DNA of 22,440 bases from positions 1-22,440 of the forward strand of contig JADGCM010000010.1 of assembly GCA_015228995.1 (NCBI GenBank). Reading direction: 5' to 3'. The translations under genes and the position numbers were made by a program. Origin of the DNA: Magnetococcales bacterium (lineage in GTDB: Bacteria; Pseudomonadota; Magnetococcia; Magnetococcales; JADGCH01). This document shows positions 1 to 5,993 of this stretch, piece after piece. How positions within the stretch are numbered: the stretch's first letter is position 1; each line of letters opens with the position of its first letter. The notes beneath the pieces were generated by a model. It searched no databases and was not told the origin of the DNA. It saw only the letters and a list, made by a program, of their open reading frames with translations.

Positions 1-1041
1 GTGTGGTATGATCTGTTTGCGCTTCAGCAGGAGCAAGAAATGGGTCATATCCATTTGGCACGCGACGCCGACTTGGTGATTGTGGCGCCCGCAACGGCCG
101 ATCTGTTGGCTCGCTTGGCTTGCGGCCAGGCCGATGATCTGCTTACCGCTTTATTGCTGGCCAGGCGCGGCCCGACCTTACTGGCACCGGCCATGAATCC
201 CCTGATGTGGCAACATCCAGCCACCCAGCGTAACGTTGCTCGTCTGCAAGAGGACGGCTTGCTGCTGGTCGAACCAGAACAAGGGGCCATGGCCTGTGGC
301 GATCATGGCGTCGGACGCTTGGCAACCACGGCCACCCTCCTTGAGGTTGGCCGACGCGCCCTGACCCCGGCACGCTGGCAAGGTCGCCGCCTGTTGGTCA
401 CAGCGGGACCGACCTATGAGCCTCTTGATCCCGTACGCTACCTCGGCAATCGTTCCAGCGGTAAAATGGGTTGGGCCATTGCCCTGGCAGCAGCCCGTCT
501 CGGAGCTGACGTTCGTCTGATTCATGGCCCGGTAGCCCTGGAAGCCCCTTACGGTGTCGCCACCATTGCCGTTGAGCGTGCCGAGGAGATGTATCGGGCC
601 GCTATCGATTGCTGGCCTGACTGCGACGCCGCTGTTCTCAGCGCTGCCGTCGCTGATTTTCGCCCTCAGGTGTATCAGACAGAAAAAATCAAAAAATCAA
701 AAGAGGTGCCGGGGCACCCCATAACCTTACCTCTGGAACAGACTACCGATATTCTATCGGCGCTGGTGGCACAACGTCGCGCTGGCCAGCTGGTGGTTGG
801 TTTTGCTGCTGAGACAACCGACGTCGAACAACAGGGATGGGATAAATTACAGCGTAAAGGCTGTGACCTGTTGGCGGTCAACGATGTCACCGCTACCGGC
901 TGTGGATTTATGGTCGATACCAATCAGATACTGTTGCTGGGACAGGGTGGGCAACGGCAGCAGTGGCCCTTATTGACCAAAGAAGAGACCGCCGAACGCT
1001 TGATCATGGCTATAGAACAACTATGGCAGGAGAAGAGTTGA
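1..1041 (+). CDS. coaBC: Bifunctional phosphopantothenoylcysteine decarboxylase / phosphopantothenate-cysteine ligase, 5'-truncated by the window edge
   Basis: CoaBC makes 4'-phosphopantetheine precursors for coenzyme A in the cytoplasm: CoaB joins cysteine to 4'-phosphopantothenate using CTP, and CoaC (FMN) decarboxylates the product. The visible 346 residues hold the end of the CoaC flavoprotein domain (about 1-120), with the PAMN motif at 63-66 and the active-site Cys99 in ACGDHGVGRL, followed by the CoaB domain from about 125. CoaB features are TAGPTYEPLDPVRY, the conserved Asn150 in GNRSSGKMG and the EKIKK lysine motif at 228-232. Family members are about 400 residues, so roughly 55-60 N-terminal residues lie before the window. 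The GTG at base 1 is an internal codon, not a start. The stop TGA overlaps the dut start. The coaBC-dut order matches E. coli (dfp-dut). Identification is secure; the true start is not visible. Confidence 0.96.
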   Translation: MWYDLFALQQEQEMGHIHLARDADLVIVAPATADLLARLACGQADDLLTALLLARRGPTLLAPAMNPLMWQHPATQRNVARLQEDGLLLVEPEQGAMACGDHGVGRLATTATLLEVGRRALTPARWQGRRLLVTAGPTYEPLDPVRYLGNRSSGKMGWAIALAAARLGADVRLIHGPVALEAPYGVATIAVERAEEMYRAAIDCWPDCDAAVLSAAVADFRPQVYQTEKIKKSKEVPGHPITLPLEQTTDILSALVAQRRAGQLVVGFAAETTDVEQQGWDKLQRKGCDLLAVNDVTATGCGFMVDTNQILLLGQGGQRQQWPLLTKEETAERLIMAIEQLWQEKS

Positions 1042-1505
1042 TGCAGGAAACTTCCATGACGGTCTCCGTTCCAGTGGTGCGTCTACCCCATGCCGAGGGG
1101 CTGCCACTGCCTTGTTACATGACCGCTGGCGCCGTGGGCATGGACCTACTGGCCGCTATCCACGAGGAGGTGGTGTTGCCCCCGATGGGACGCTGTTTGG
1201 TACCCAGTGGCATCGCTATCGCGGTACCGGAGGGCTTTGAGGCTCAGGTGCGGCCCCGCTCGGGCTTGGCACTGCGCCACGGCGTCACCGTGCTCAACAG
1301 CCCGGGGACCATTGACGCCGACTACCGTGGCGAAATTGGTATCATCCTCATCAACCTAGGAGCAACGCCGTTTGTGCTGCAACGCGGGGAACGCATCGCC
1401 CAATTGCTCCTGGCAGCAGTGGCTCGTATCAGTTGGCACGAGACCACCAGCCTACCAAAAAGCGGGCGCGGTGCGGCTGGTTTTGGTCACACGGGAAGCT
1501 CATGA
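1041..1505 (+). CDS. dut: Deoxyuridine 5'-triphosphate nucleotidohydrolase (dUTPase)
   Basis: Dut hydrolyses dUTP to dUMP and pyrophosphate, keeping uracil out of DNA and feeding dTMP synthesis. It is a cytosolic homotrimer. All five family motifs are present in order: AGAVGMDLLA, RPRSGLA, the catalytic-Asp motif NSPGTIDADYRGEI, RGERIAQLLL, and the C-terminal glycine-rich RGAAGFGHTG that closes over the active site. The 154-residue length matches bacterial trimeric dUTPases. The ATG at 1041 overlaps the last base of coaBC (TGATG) and has an AGGAG ribosome site about eight bases upstream. The open frame extends further upstream inside coaBC, but that part does not resemble the family. An ATG at 1056 is a possible but less likely start. 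Translational coupling with coaBC is inferred from the overlap. Confidence 0.97.
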   Translation: MQETSMTVSVPVVRLPHAEGLPLPCYMTAGAVGMDLLAAIHEEVVLPPMGRCLVPSGIAIAVPEGFEAQVRPRSGLALRHGVTVLNSPGTIDADYRGEIGIILINLGATPFVLQRGERIAQLLLAAVARISWHETTSLPKSGRGAAGFGHTGSS

Positions 1506-2161
1506 TGACCCCAACGGTGTTGTTACTGGGAGCCGGTGGCCTAGGAACAGCCGTGGCCCTAGCCCTAACTACTGTTGCCAGAATTCGCCTAATTGTGGCC
1601 GATCCTGACCGCGTCGCCCTCTCCAATCTCCATCGTCAGGTGATCTATCGGGTTGCGGATATCGGTCGCCTTAAGGGCGAAGCCCTGGCAGCGCGTCTAC
1701 CAACCCTGATGATCGAATTTCACCCGACACGCCTCGACAACACCGCAGCCATCGCCGCCACCGCTACCGGGTGTCAACTCATCGTCGACGGCACCGATAA
1801 TTTCACCAGCCGCTTTGCCGCCAACGACGCGGCGATCCAGTGCGATATTCCCCTGGTTCATGGCGCCGTGACCGGCTGCTTTGGCCAAGTCATGAGCATT
1901 CTGCCAAGGCAATCCGCCTGCCTGCGCTGTCTGTTCGGAGCGCCGCCAGCCACCGAAACTGGTGCTTGCCAACGTGAGGGAGTCGTTGGGCCACTGGTGG
2001 GCGAAGTGGGCTGGCTGATGGCAATAGAGACCCTTAAATGGATTGATCAGGTAGGAACGCCGCTACTGGACCGGTTGCTGACCATTGATCTGCTGCACGG
2101 TGTCCGTCGTCCAATTCTGCTCAGGCGTCAACAACAGTGTTCCGGCTGTGGTGACCTCTAA
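1502..2161 (+). CDS. HesA/MoeB/ThiF-family adenylyltransferase, short form
   Basis: Enzymes of this E1-like family adenylate the C-terminal glycine of a ubiquitin-like sulfur carrier (MoaD or ThiS) so that sulfur can be loaded for molybdopterin or thiamine synthesis. Visible features are the nucleotide-binding GAGGLG loop at 10-15, Asp34, the LSNLHRQ motif at 40-46, Lys58, the VDGTDN motif with Asp99, and two CxxC pairs (Cys140/143 and Cys213/216) that fit the structural zinc site. Cys156, in the linker before VVGPLVG, lies where ThiF/MoeB proteins have a conserved cysteine. The protein is 219 residues against about 250 for MoeB or ThiF. The usual N-terminal RYSRQ segment is missing, so it starts almost directly with the Rossmann strand. 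ATG 1502 overlaps the dut stop (ATGA) and a second ATG follows immediately. MoeB versus ThiF cannot be decided from sequence. Confidence 0.88.
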   Translation: MMTPTVLLLGAGGLGTAVALALTTVARIRLIVADPDRVALSNLHRQVIYRVADIGRLKGEALAARLPTLMIEFHPTRLDNTAAIAATATGCQLIVDGTDNFTSRFAANDAAIQCDIPLVHGAVTGCFGQVMSILPRQSACLRCLFGAPPATETGACQREGVVGPLVGEVGWLMAIETLKWIDQVGTPLLDRLLTIDLLHGVRRPILLRRQQQCSGCGDL

Positions 2162-2175
2162 ATTCGACCACAACG

Positions 2176-2610
2176 CTATTTCTTCTTCTTGGTCTTCTTT
2201 GGTGGCGCCATCTTACGCCGTCCAGTCAGTTGCTCTGGAGCATCCGGCCAGGGATGAGAATCCGCCGTCGTTGGGGAAACATTGGGAGCTGCCATCACCG
2301 GTGGTGCCGCCGGATCGAAAGACAATTTGCTCTGCAAGGCAATGGTTAGCTCCTTTTCGCGCTCAAGTGCGGCCCCCAGCTGCAACCGTAACATGCCAAT
2401 TTGGGCCTCCTTCTGCGCCAACAGGGAGAAACCGCTACGGGCCAGATCAAGCATAGCAATCACTTCCGGACAGACTCGACCGGACGACTCTAGCATATAT
2501 TTCATCGCTTCCGGCGTAATACCGGCGATCCATGCCGCCGCATGGATAGACAGCAAGGGCAGTTTTTCATAAGGAGTCGGATCAAAAGCCGTTTCGGGGG
2601 TCAAATTCAT
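2176..2610 (-). CDS. Unknown protein with coiled-coil centre and lysine-rich C-terminus
   Basis: No family was recognised. From the ATG at 2610 the product is 144 residues: an N-terminal part with a helical Ala-rich segment (LSIHAAAWIAGITPEAMKYM), a charged heptad-like helix around residues 60-95 (AQKEAQIGMLRLQLGAALER), a Pro/Ala-rich linker and a strongly basic tail ending in KKTKKKK. There is no signal peptide or membrane segment. The start was chosen because AGGAGG lies 11 bases upstream; the frame stays open for 19 more codons without a better ribosome site. It converges on the adenylyltransferase gene 14 bases away and diverges from the chemoreceptor-like gene. The basic tail could bind nucleic acid or a polyanion, but that is only inference. 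Confidence 0.7.
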   Translation of the reverse strand: MNLTPETAFDPTPYEKLPLLSIHAAAWIAGITPEAMKYMLESSGRVCPEVIAMLDLARSGFSLLAQKEAQIGMLRLQLGAALEREKELTIALQSKLSFDPAAPPVMAAPNVSPTTADSHPWPDAPEQLTGRRKMAPPKKTKKKK

Positions 2611-2621
2611 AACGAGACAAT

Positions 2622-2627
2622 CCTCCT
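2622..2627 (-). promoter_or_regulatory. Ribosome binding site AGGAGG deciding the start at 2610
   Basis: A perfect AGGAGG on the minus strand lies 11 bases before ATG 2610. It supports that start over an upstream in-frame codon at 2667. The spacing is slightly long. Confidence 0.6.
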
Positions 2628-2675
2628 GGTTTGGGGATACACCGAATGGTGCCCCACTGTATATCAAATAATTGT

Positions 2676-2704
2676 TTGGCTTTCACTTGATTTTCTTTTA
2701 TGCT
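2676..2704 (+). promoter_or_regulatory. Sigma-70-type promoter for the Rossmann/chemoreceptor-like gene
   Basis: TTGGCT (2676-2681) and TATGCT (2699-2704) are separated by exactly 17 bases in an AT-rich stretch of the 161-base divergent intergenic region. Initiation near 2711 would give a leader of about 60 bases before ATG 2772. This is pattern recognition only. Confidence 0.5.
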
Positions 2705-2771
2705 AAAACGATTGAACTATTGGTGAGGGTATCATCAATCAGGGCAACGGCAGCAATCAGGATGGGTAAAC

Positions 2772-3416
2772 ATGGAGATCAGTGAAAGAAAGACAGTTGG
2801 CATTGTAGGGGGGGGCGAAAATGGCAAAGAGCTGCTCCAGTTGTTTGTTGGTAGTAAGCGGATCGAAGTGATTTACGTAACCGATACCGATGCCAACGCT
2901 CCGGCCATCGTCCTAGCCAAGAAGCATGGGATTAAAACGACGACCAACATGGAATCGGCCATCAAAGGGCAGCCCGTTGATTTTATTCTCGAAGCAACCG
3001 GATCGGCGGATGTTGTCGATCTGATCAATTCTCACCGCGGTCAGGGAGAGGTATTGACCAGTGCTTCGGCCTTGATGTTCTACGGCGTATTGAAAGAACA
3101 TCGCGACGGAACCAATCAGCAGGTATTTGCCGATCTATCTGACGTGCGTCGCGAGATCGACCGCAATACCCGCGATGTTTCCAAGACTTTGCATGGTATC
3201 GAGAAAATTTCTAATGAGTTGGAGGTGTTGGCCATCAACGCCGGCATCCAAGCCTCACGCGCTGGGGAGTTCGGTAAAGGATTTGCCGTCGTCGCTGGTG
3301 AAGTCAAAGGGACCGCACGGGTGGCGCGTGAGCTTGCTGGCGATATCGATCGCGTCATCAGCGAAATCTCCTCCATGTCGGAGAAAATCGAACAGTCGCT
3401 GAGGAAGGTACAGTAA
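2772..3416 (+). CDS. Soluble Rossmann-fold / methyl-accepting chemotaxis signalling-tip chimera
   Basis: The 214-residue product joins two unlike parts. Residues 8-110 look like an NAD(P)-type Rossmann domain, with a glycine loop GIVGGGENGKEL at 10-21, a strand ending in an acidic pair (YVTDTD, 35-40) and a second half-fold with FILEATGSADV. Residues about 120-214 match the cytoplasmic hairpin of methyl-accepting chemotaxis proteins, including LAINAGIQASRAGEFGKGF at 153-171. There is no signal peptide, membrane segment, HAMP or periplasmic domain, so it should be cytosolic. In chemoreceptors the hairpin tip forms trimers and contacts CheA and CheW. Here the tip is kept but the methylation helices are very short, and the glutamate equivalent to Tsr Glu385 is Gln160. 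A plausible role is reporting a nucleotide or metabolic state to a chemosensory array; this is inference. A run of eight G bases encodes Gly13-Gly15. The start ATG 2772 has a weak AGGA-type ribosome site. Confidence 0.8.
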   Translation: MEISERKTVGIVGGGENGKELLQLFVGSKRIEVIYVTDTDANAPAIVLAKKHGIKTTTNMESAIKGQPVDFILEATGSADVVDLINSHRGQGEVLTSASALMFYGVLKEHRDGTNQQVFADLSDVRREIDRNTRDVSKTLHGIEKISNELEVLAINAGIQASRAGEFGKGFAVVAGEVKGTARVARELAGDIDRVISEISSMSEKIEQSLRKVQ

Positions 3417-3447
3417 GAAGCACAGTGGCTGCTGGGGGAGGTAGGGC

Positions 3448-4206
3448 GTGATTCAGGGGCGGCTGTACATCATTCCAACCCCCATTGGTAACCTGGAAGA
3501 CATCACGTTGCGTGCCATACGTCTGCTGGGAGAGGTAGATCGCATCTTGGCAGAGGACACGCGGCGCACCCGGGTGCTGTGTCACCATTATGCGATCCGT
3601 ACCGCCATTGTCAGTGTCCGGGCCCACAACCTGCCTGGGAAGTTGGCCTCTTTGGTCTCTGATTTAAGCAGCGGTGCCCGTTACGCCTTGGTCAGCGATG
3701 CCGGTATGCCGGGGGTCAGTGACCCGGGGGTACCGCTGGTGCACGCTGCCGCTGAGCAGGGGATCCCTATCGAGGTGTTGCCTGGAGCGTCAGCCGTGGT
3801 CACCGCCTTGGCTGGTTCGGGTTTATCCGCAGATCGCTTTGTGTTTAGTGGTTTTCCTCCGCGTAAGGGAGGGCGTCGCCGCCAGTGGTTGCAACAGCTG
3901 TTGATCGAACCACGAACAACGGTCTTTTATGAGGCGCCGTTGCGCCTTACCCAGACCCTGGCCGATTTGGCAGCTCAGTTAGAACCCAGCCGCCACGTAG
4001 TAGTGGCCCGTGAACTCACTAAGTTACATGAAAGCTGGTATCGTGGTACCCCGTCCGAGCTGGCCAGCCGCTTTAGCGCTGAAACGGTGCGTGGCGAGAT
4101 TACCGTGGTGGTGGCTGGCTGTGCCAAACCGGGGGTTCAGCCCCATCGCAACCGCTACCAACCCGATGCAACAGCAGATGAACCAGACGAAGAGGGAGAT
4201 GAATGA
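3448..4206 (+). CDS. rsmI: 16S rRNA (cytidine(1402)-2'-O)-methyltransferase
   Basis: RsmI transfers a methyl group from SAM to the 2'-O of C1402 in the decoding centre of 16S rRNA. The SPOUT-unrelated tetrapyrrole-methylase fold is clear: PTPIGNLEDITLRA (10-23), AEDTRRT (35-41), SDAGMPGVSDPG (83-94), PGASAVVTAL, GFPPRKGGRR (about 134-143), FYEAPLRL, RELTKLHE and GEITVVV. The start is a GTG at 3448, supported by GGGAGGT a few bases upstream. At 252 residues it is shorter than E. coli RsmI (about 286): the C-terminal helical/HTH-like domain is absent and replaced by a short acidic tail (ADEPDEEGDE). The stop overlaps the yraN start (ATGA). The gene order rsmI-yraN-dolP recalls E. coli, but lpoA and diaA, which lie in that E. 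coli region, are missing here. Confidence 0.95.
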   Translation: MIQGRLYIIPTPIGNLEDITLRAIRLLGEVDRILAEDTRRTRVLCHHYAIRTAIVSVRAHNLPGKLASLVSDLSSGARYALVSDAGMPGVSDPGVPLVHAAAEQGIPIEVLPGASAVVTALAGSGLSADRFVFSGFPPRKGGRRRQWLQQLLIEPRTTVFYEAPLRLTQTLADLAAQLEPSRHVVVARELTKLHESWYRGTPSELASRFSAETVRGEITVVVAGCAKPGVQPHRNRYQPDATADEPDEEGDE

Positions 4207-4601
4207 CCCGGGTTTCGGCCCCAGCTGCTCCAGATCAACGGCGCGCTTTTGGTTTAGCCGCTGAGCGGCAGGCGGTTGATTACCTAGAACAGAGGGGTTG
4301 GCAGATCTTGGCTTGTAACGTCCGTTCGCGCCTTGGTGAAATAGACATCATCGCCCACCATCAACAAACGGTGATTTTTTGTGAGGTACGGGCGCGTCAT
4401 GCCGGAGCGATGGTCTCCCCCGCTGAATCGGTTGATCGCCGCAAACAGACCCGGTTGGTACGGCTAGCAAGCCAGTTTCTCGCTCGCTATCCACAGTGGG
4501 CCGATGCGGAGTGCCGTTTTGACGTATTATCCTTGTGGTATTGCAGCAACGACAGCTGGCAAATTGAATGGATTGAAGATGCTTTTCGACCGGGTTGGTA
4601 A
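4203..4601 (+). CDS. yraN: YraN/UPF0102-family nuclease-fold protein
   Basis: This 132-residue protein belongs to the UPF0102 family, which has a restriction-endonuclease-like fold and no settled function; roles in DNA processing have been proposed. Family landmarks are the N-terminal GLAAERQAVDYLEQRGW, the GEIDIIA strand carrying the conserved acidic residues, the CEVRAR motif (E. coli has EVRYR here; many others have EVKxR), the SVDRRKQTRL helix and the C-terminal CRFDVLS and WIEDAF motifs. The ATG overlaps the rsmI stop and has GGGAG seven bases upstream inside rsmI. It is followed 31 bases later by dolP. Length and motif order are normal for the family. Confidence 0.93.
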   Translation: MTRVSAPAAPDQRRAFGLAAERQAVDYLEQRGWQILACNVRSRLGEIDIIAHHQQTVIFCEVRARHAGAMVSPAESVDRRKQTRLVRLASQFLARYPQWADAECRFDVLSLWYCSNDSWQIEWIEDAFRPGW

Positions 4602-4632
4602 TTGTTTCACTGGGGCAGAAAGAGGGGCGAAC

Positions 4633-5247
4633 ATGCCGAACAGATCTAATGCGATCGGTAAAATTGGTATATTTTATATCGGTTTGCTGTTATTGCCAGG
4701 GCTGACTGGCTGCGCACCAGCTATTGTCGCTGGTGGCGCTACGGCCGTGGCGGCGGTCGGTGAGCGGCGCGGTCCGCAGGAATTTGTCGAAGATAACTGG
4801 GTCGCCGTTAAAATTCGCAGCCTTTATCTACAAAGCGATAGCGTCAGTCCAGGTAATATCAACGTCTCGGTTTACCGCGGCCGGGTGTTACTGACCGGTA
4901 CCGCCTCGTCAGAGATCGAAATTGCCGAAGCGATCCGCATTGCTAAGGAGGTGCGTGGAGCTTGGTCGGTCCATTCGGAATTGAAAGTGCAATATGCTAC
5001 GGTGGCCGAAATTACCGAGGATTCTGTCATTAGCAACAAAGTTAAATTAGCTCTGCTGGCAGAGCAAGAGGTACGTGGCCTTGATATCCACGTCGAAACA
5101 ACCAAGGGGGTGGTTTATCTACTTGGTTCGGCCCGTTCTGTCGAGGAGCGTGACCGGGCTATTCGTGCGGCTCGCCAAGTCTCCAATGTGCGTGAAGTGG
5201 TCTCCTACATCGATATTGACAAGCAGGCGTATCCGGTATCTAAGTAG
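4633..5247 (+). CDS. dolP: Dual BON-domain outer-membrane lipoprotein
   Basis: DolP (formerly YraP) is an outer-membrane lipoprotein that supports envelope integrity and BAM function in E. coli. The 204-residue product has a hydrophobic signal with a lipobox LTGC, giving Cys27 as the lipidated residue, and then two BON domains at roughly 51-120 and 130-197, each with the typical VSVYRGRVLLTG or VETTKGVVYLLG turn. The residues after Cys27 (Ala-Pro) do not suggest inner-membrane retention. ATG 4633 follows an AGAGGGG ribosome site. The frame extends upstream into yraN, but a start there would spoil the signal peptide. E. coli dolP is 191 residues and also lies downstream of rsmI and yraN, so context and architecture agree. 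Confidence 0.9.
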   Translation: MPNRSNAIGKIGIFYIGLLLLPGLTGCAPAIVAGGATAVAAVGERRGPQEFVEDNWVAVKIRSLYLQSDSVSPGNINVSVYRGRVLLTGTASSEIEIAEAIRIAKEVRGAWSVHSELKVQYATVAEITEDSVISNKVKLALLAEQEVRGLDIHVETTKGVVYLLGSARSVEERDRAIRAARQVSNVREVVSYIDIDKQAYPVSK

Positions 5248-5287
5248 CTCGCGCAACACCCAGCGACAAACTGAGTCACTCTACGAC

Positions 5288-5294
5288 GGAGGAG
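5288..5294 (+). promoter_or_regulatory. Ribosome binding site for a TTG start
   Basis: GGAGGAG lies six bases before TTG 5301. This decides an unusual TTG start for the DUF4258 gene, because no in-frame ATG or GTG occurs at the beginning of the conserved domain. Confidence 0.7.
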
Positions 5295-5300
5295 TGATCA

Positions 5301-5558
5301 TTGCGCTACCGAATCTCACAACATGCCTCTCAAGAAATGCAGCGACGTAACATCTCTGAGGAAGTCGTTGCCCAGGTCCTGCATGGGCCTCAACAGGTTG
5401 TCGTGGAAAGGAACGCCCTGATTGCTTGTCAGTCACAGGTTTACTTTGAGGATGGTTGCTTGTTTCTGGTCCGAGTGATCGTAAACCAAGAGGTTGATCC
5501 GGCCGTAGTGGTTACAGTCTATCGTACCAGTAAAATTGAAAAATATTGGAGGGAATAA
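5301..5558 (+). CDS. DUF4258 protein, possible toxin-like partner
   Basis: The 85-residue product matches the DUF4258 pattern: YRISQHASQEMQRRNIS at the start, then a strand-rich core ending in VVVTVYRTSKIEKYWRE. No catalytic function is established for the family. DUF4258 genes are commonly found directly before DUF2283 genes, and such pairs are suspected to act like toxin-antitoxin modules. Translation starts at TTG 5301 behind a strong ribosome site. The stop TAA overlaps the ATG of the DUF2283 gene (TAATG), so the two are almost certainly translationally coupled. The 53-base gap after dolP shows no clear promoter. The domain call is firm; toxin activity is inference from size and pairing. 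Confidence 0.85.
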   Translation: MRYRISQHASQEMQRRNISEEVVAQVLHGPQQVVVERNALIACQSQVYFEDGCLFLVRVIVNQEVDPAVVVTVYRTSKIEKYWRE

Positions 5559-5755
5559 TGAAAGTAACTTATGATCCTGAAGTTAATGTATTACGAATCA
5601 TATTTTCTAGTACCCCTATTGAAGAAAGCGATGAGGATAAGCCGGGGGTCATCTTAGATTATGATCGAGGTGGGAATTTAGTTGGCATGGAGATCCTTGA
5701 TGCGAGTCAACGCATGGAAAACCCAAGATCGGTAGAGTACGCTGTGGCGGGATAG
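5558..5755 (+). CDS. DUF2283 protein, possible antitoxin-like partner
   Basis: The 65-residue product starts MKVTYDPEVNVLRI and carries the DUF2283 hallmarks: acidic EESDEDKPGVILDYD and the closing GGNLVGMEILDASQRM. The family is small, acidic and functionally unassigned; next to DUF4258 it is a natural antitoxin candidate. ATG 5558 shares its first base with the upstream stop and has GGAGGG 4 bases before it. An in-frame ATG at 5546 lies inside the preceding gene and is not needed. Base composition is unlike the neighbours: bases 5581-5640 contain 19 G+C of 60, versus 43 of 60 in a sample from dnaE (8521-8580). This suggests recent acquisition. Confidence 0.88.
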   Translation: MKVTYDPEVNVLRIIFSSTPIEESDEDKPGVILDYDRGGNLVGMEILDASQRMENPRSVEYAVAG

Positions 5756-5762
5756 ATGAGAC

Positions 5763-5948
5763 ATGCCTACAATTAGCTATTTTTACGGAGTTTTTATTCT
5801 CATGTTCTTGGACGACCATGCACCGCCTCGTTTCCATGCCACCTATGGCGAATTTACCGCCATCATCGATATCCGAGCATTAGGAGTGATCAAAGGTGAG
5901 CTACCACGCCGTGCCCACGAGCTAGTGCTGGATGCGTTGACCTTTTGA
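5763..5948 (+). CDS. DUF4160 protein, C-terminally truncated
   Basis: The 61-residue product begins like DUF4160 proteins: MPTISYFYGVFILMFLDDH, then PPRFHATYGEFTAIIDI and GVIKGELPRRAHELVLDAL. Usual members continue for another 20-30 residues with a helix of the type ELHRDELLANWELA. Here a TGA follows DALTF, and none of the other frames downstream encodes that helix. It may therefore be a remnant or a shortened functional form. It starts seven bases after the DUF2283 stop with only a weak ribosome site. Its first part is AT-rich (22 G+C in 5761-5820). DUF4160 genes are often near DUF2442 genes; none is present. Function of the family is unknown. Confidence 0.7.
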   Translation: MPTISYFYGVFILMFLDDHAPPRFHATYGEFTAIIDIRALGVIKGELPRRAHELVLDALTF

Positions 5949-5993
5949 GTGGGTGTTGTCCTGAAATGACGGAATGGTTCACAAGCCATCCAG

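Noticed and set aside
1..3. GTG at the first base as a genuine start of a short CoaBC
   Set aside because: The FMN-binding N-terminal segment is missing and the reading frame simply begins at the window edge, so the gene continues upstream.
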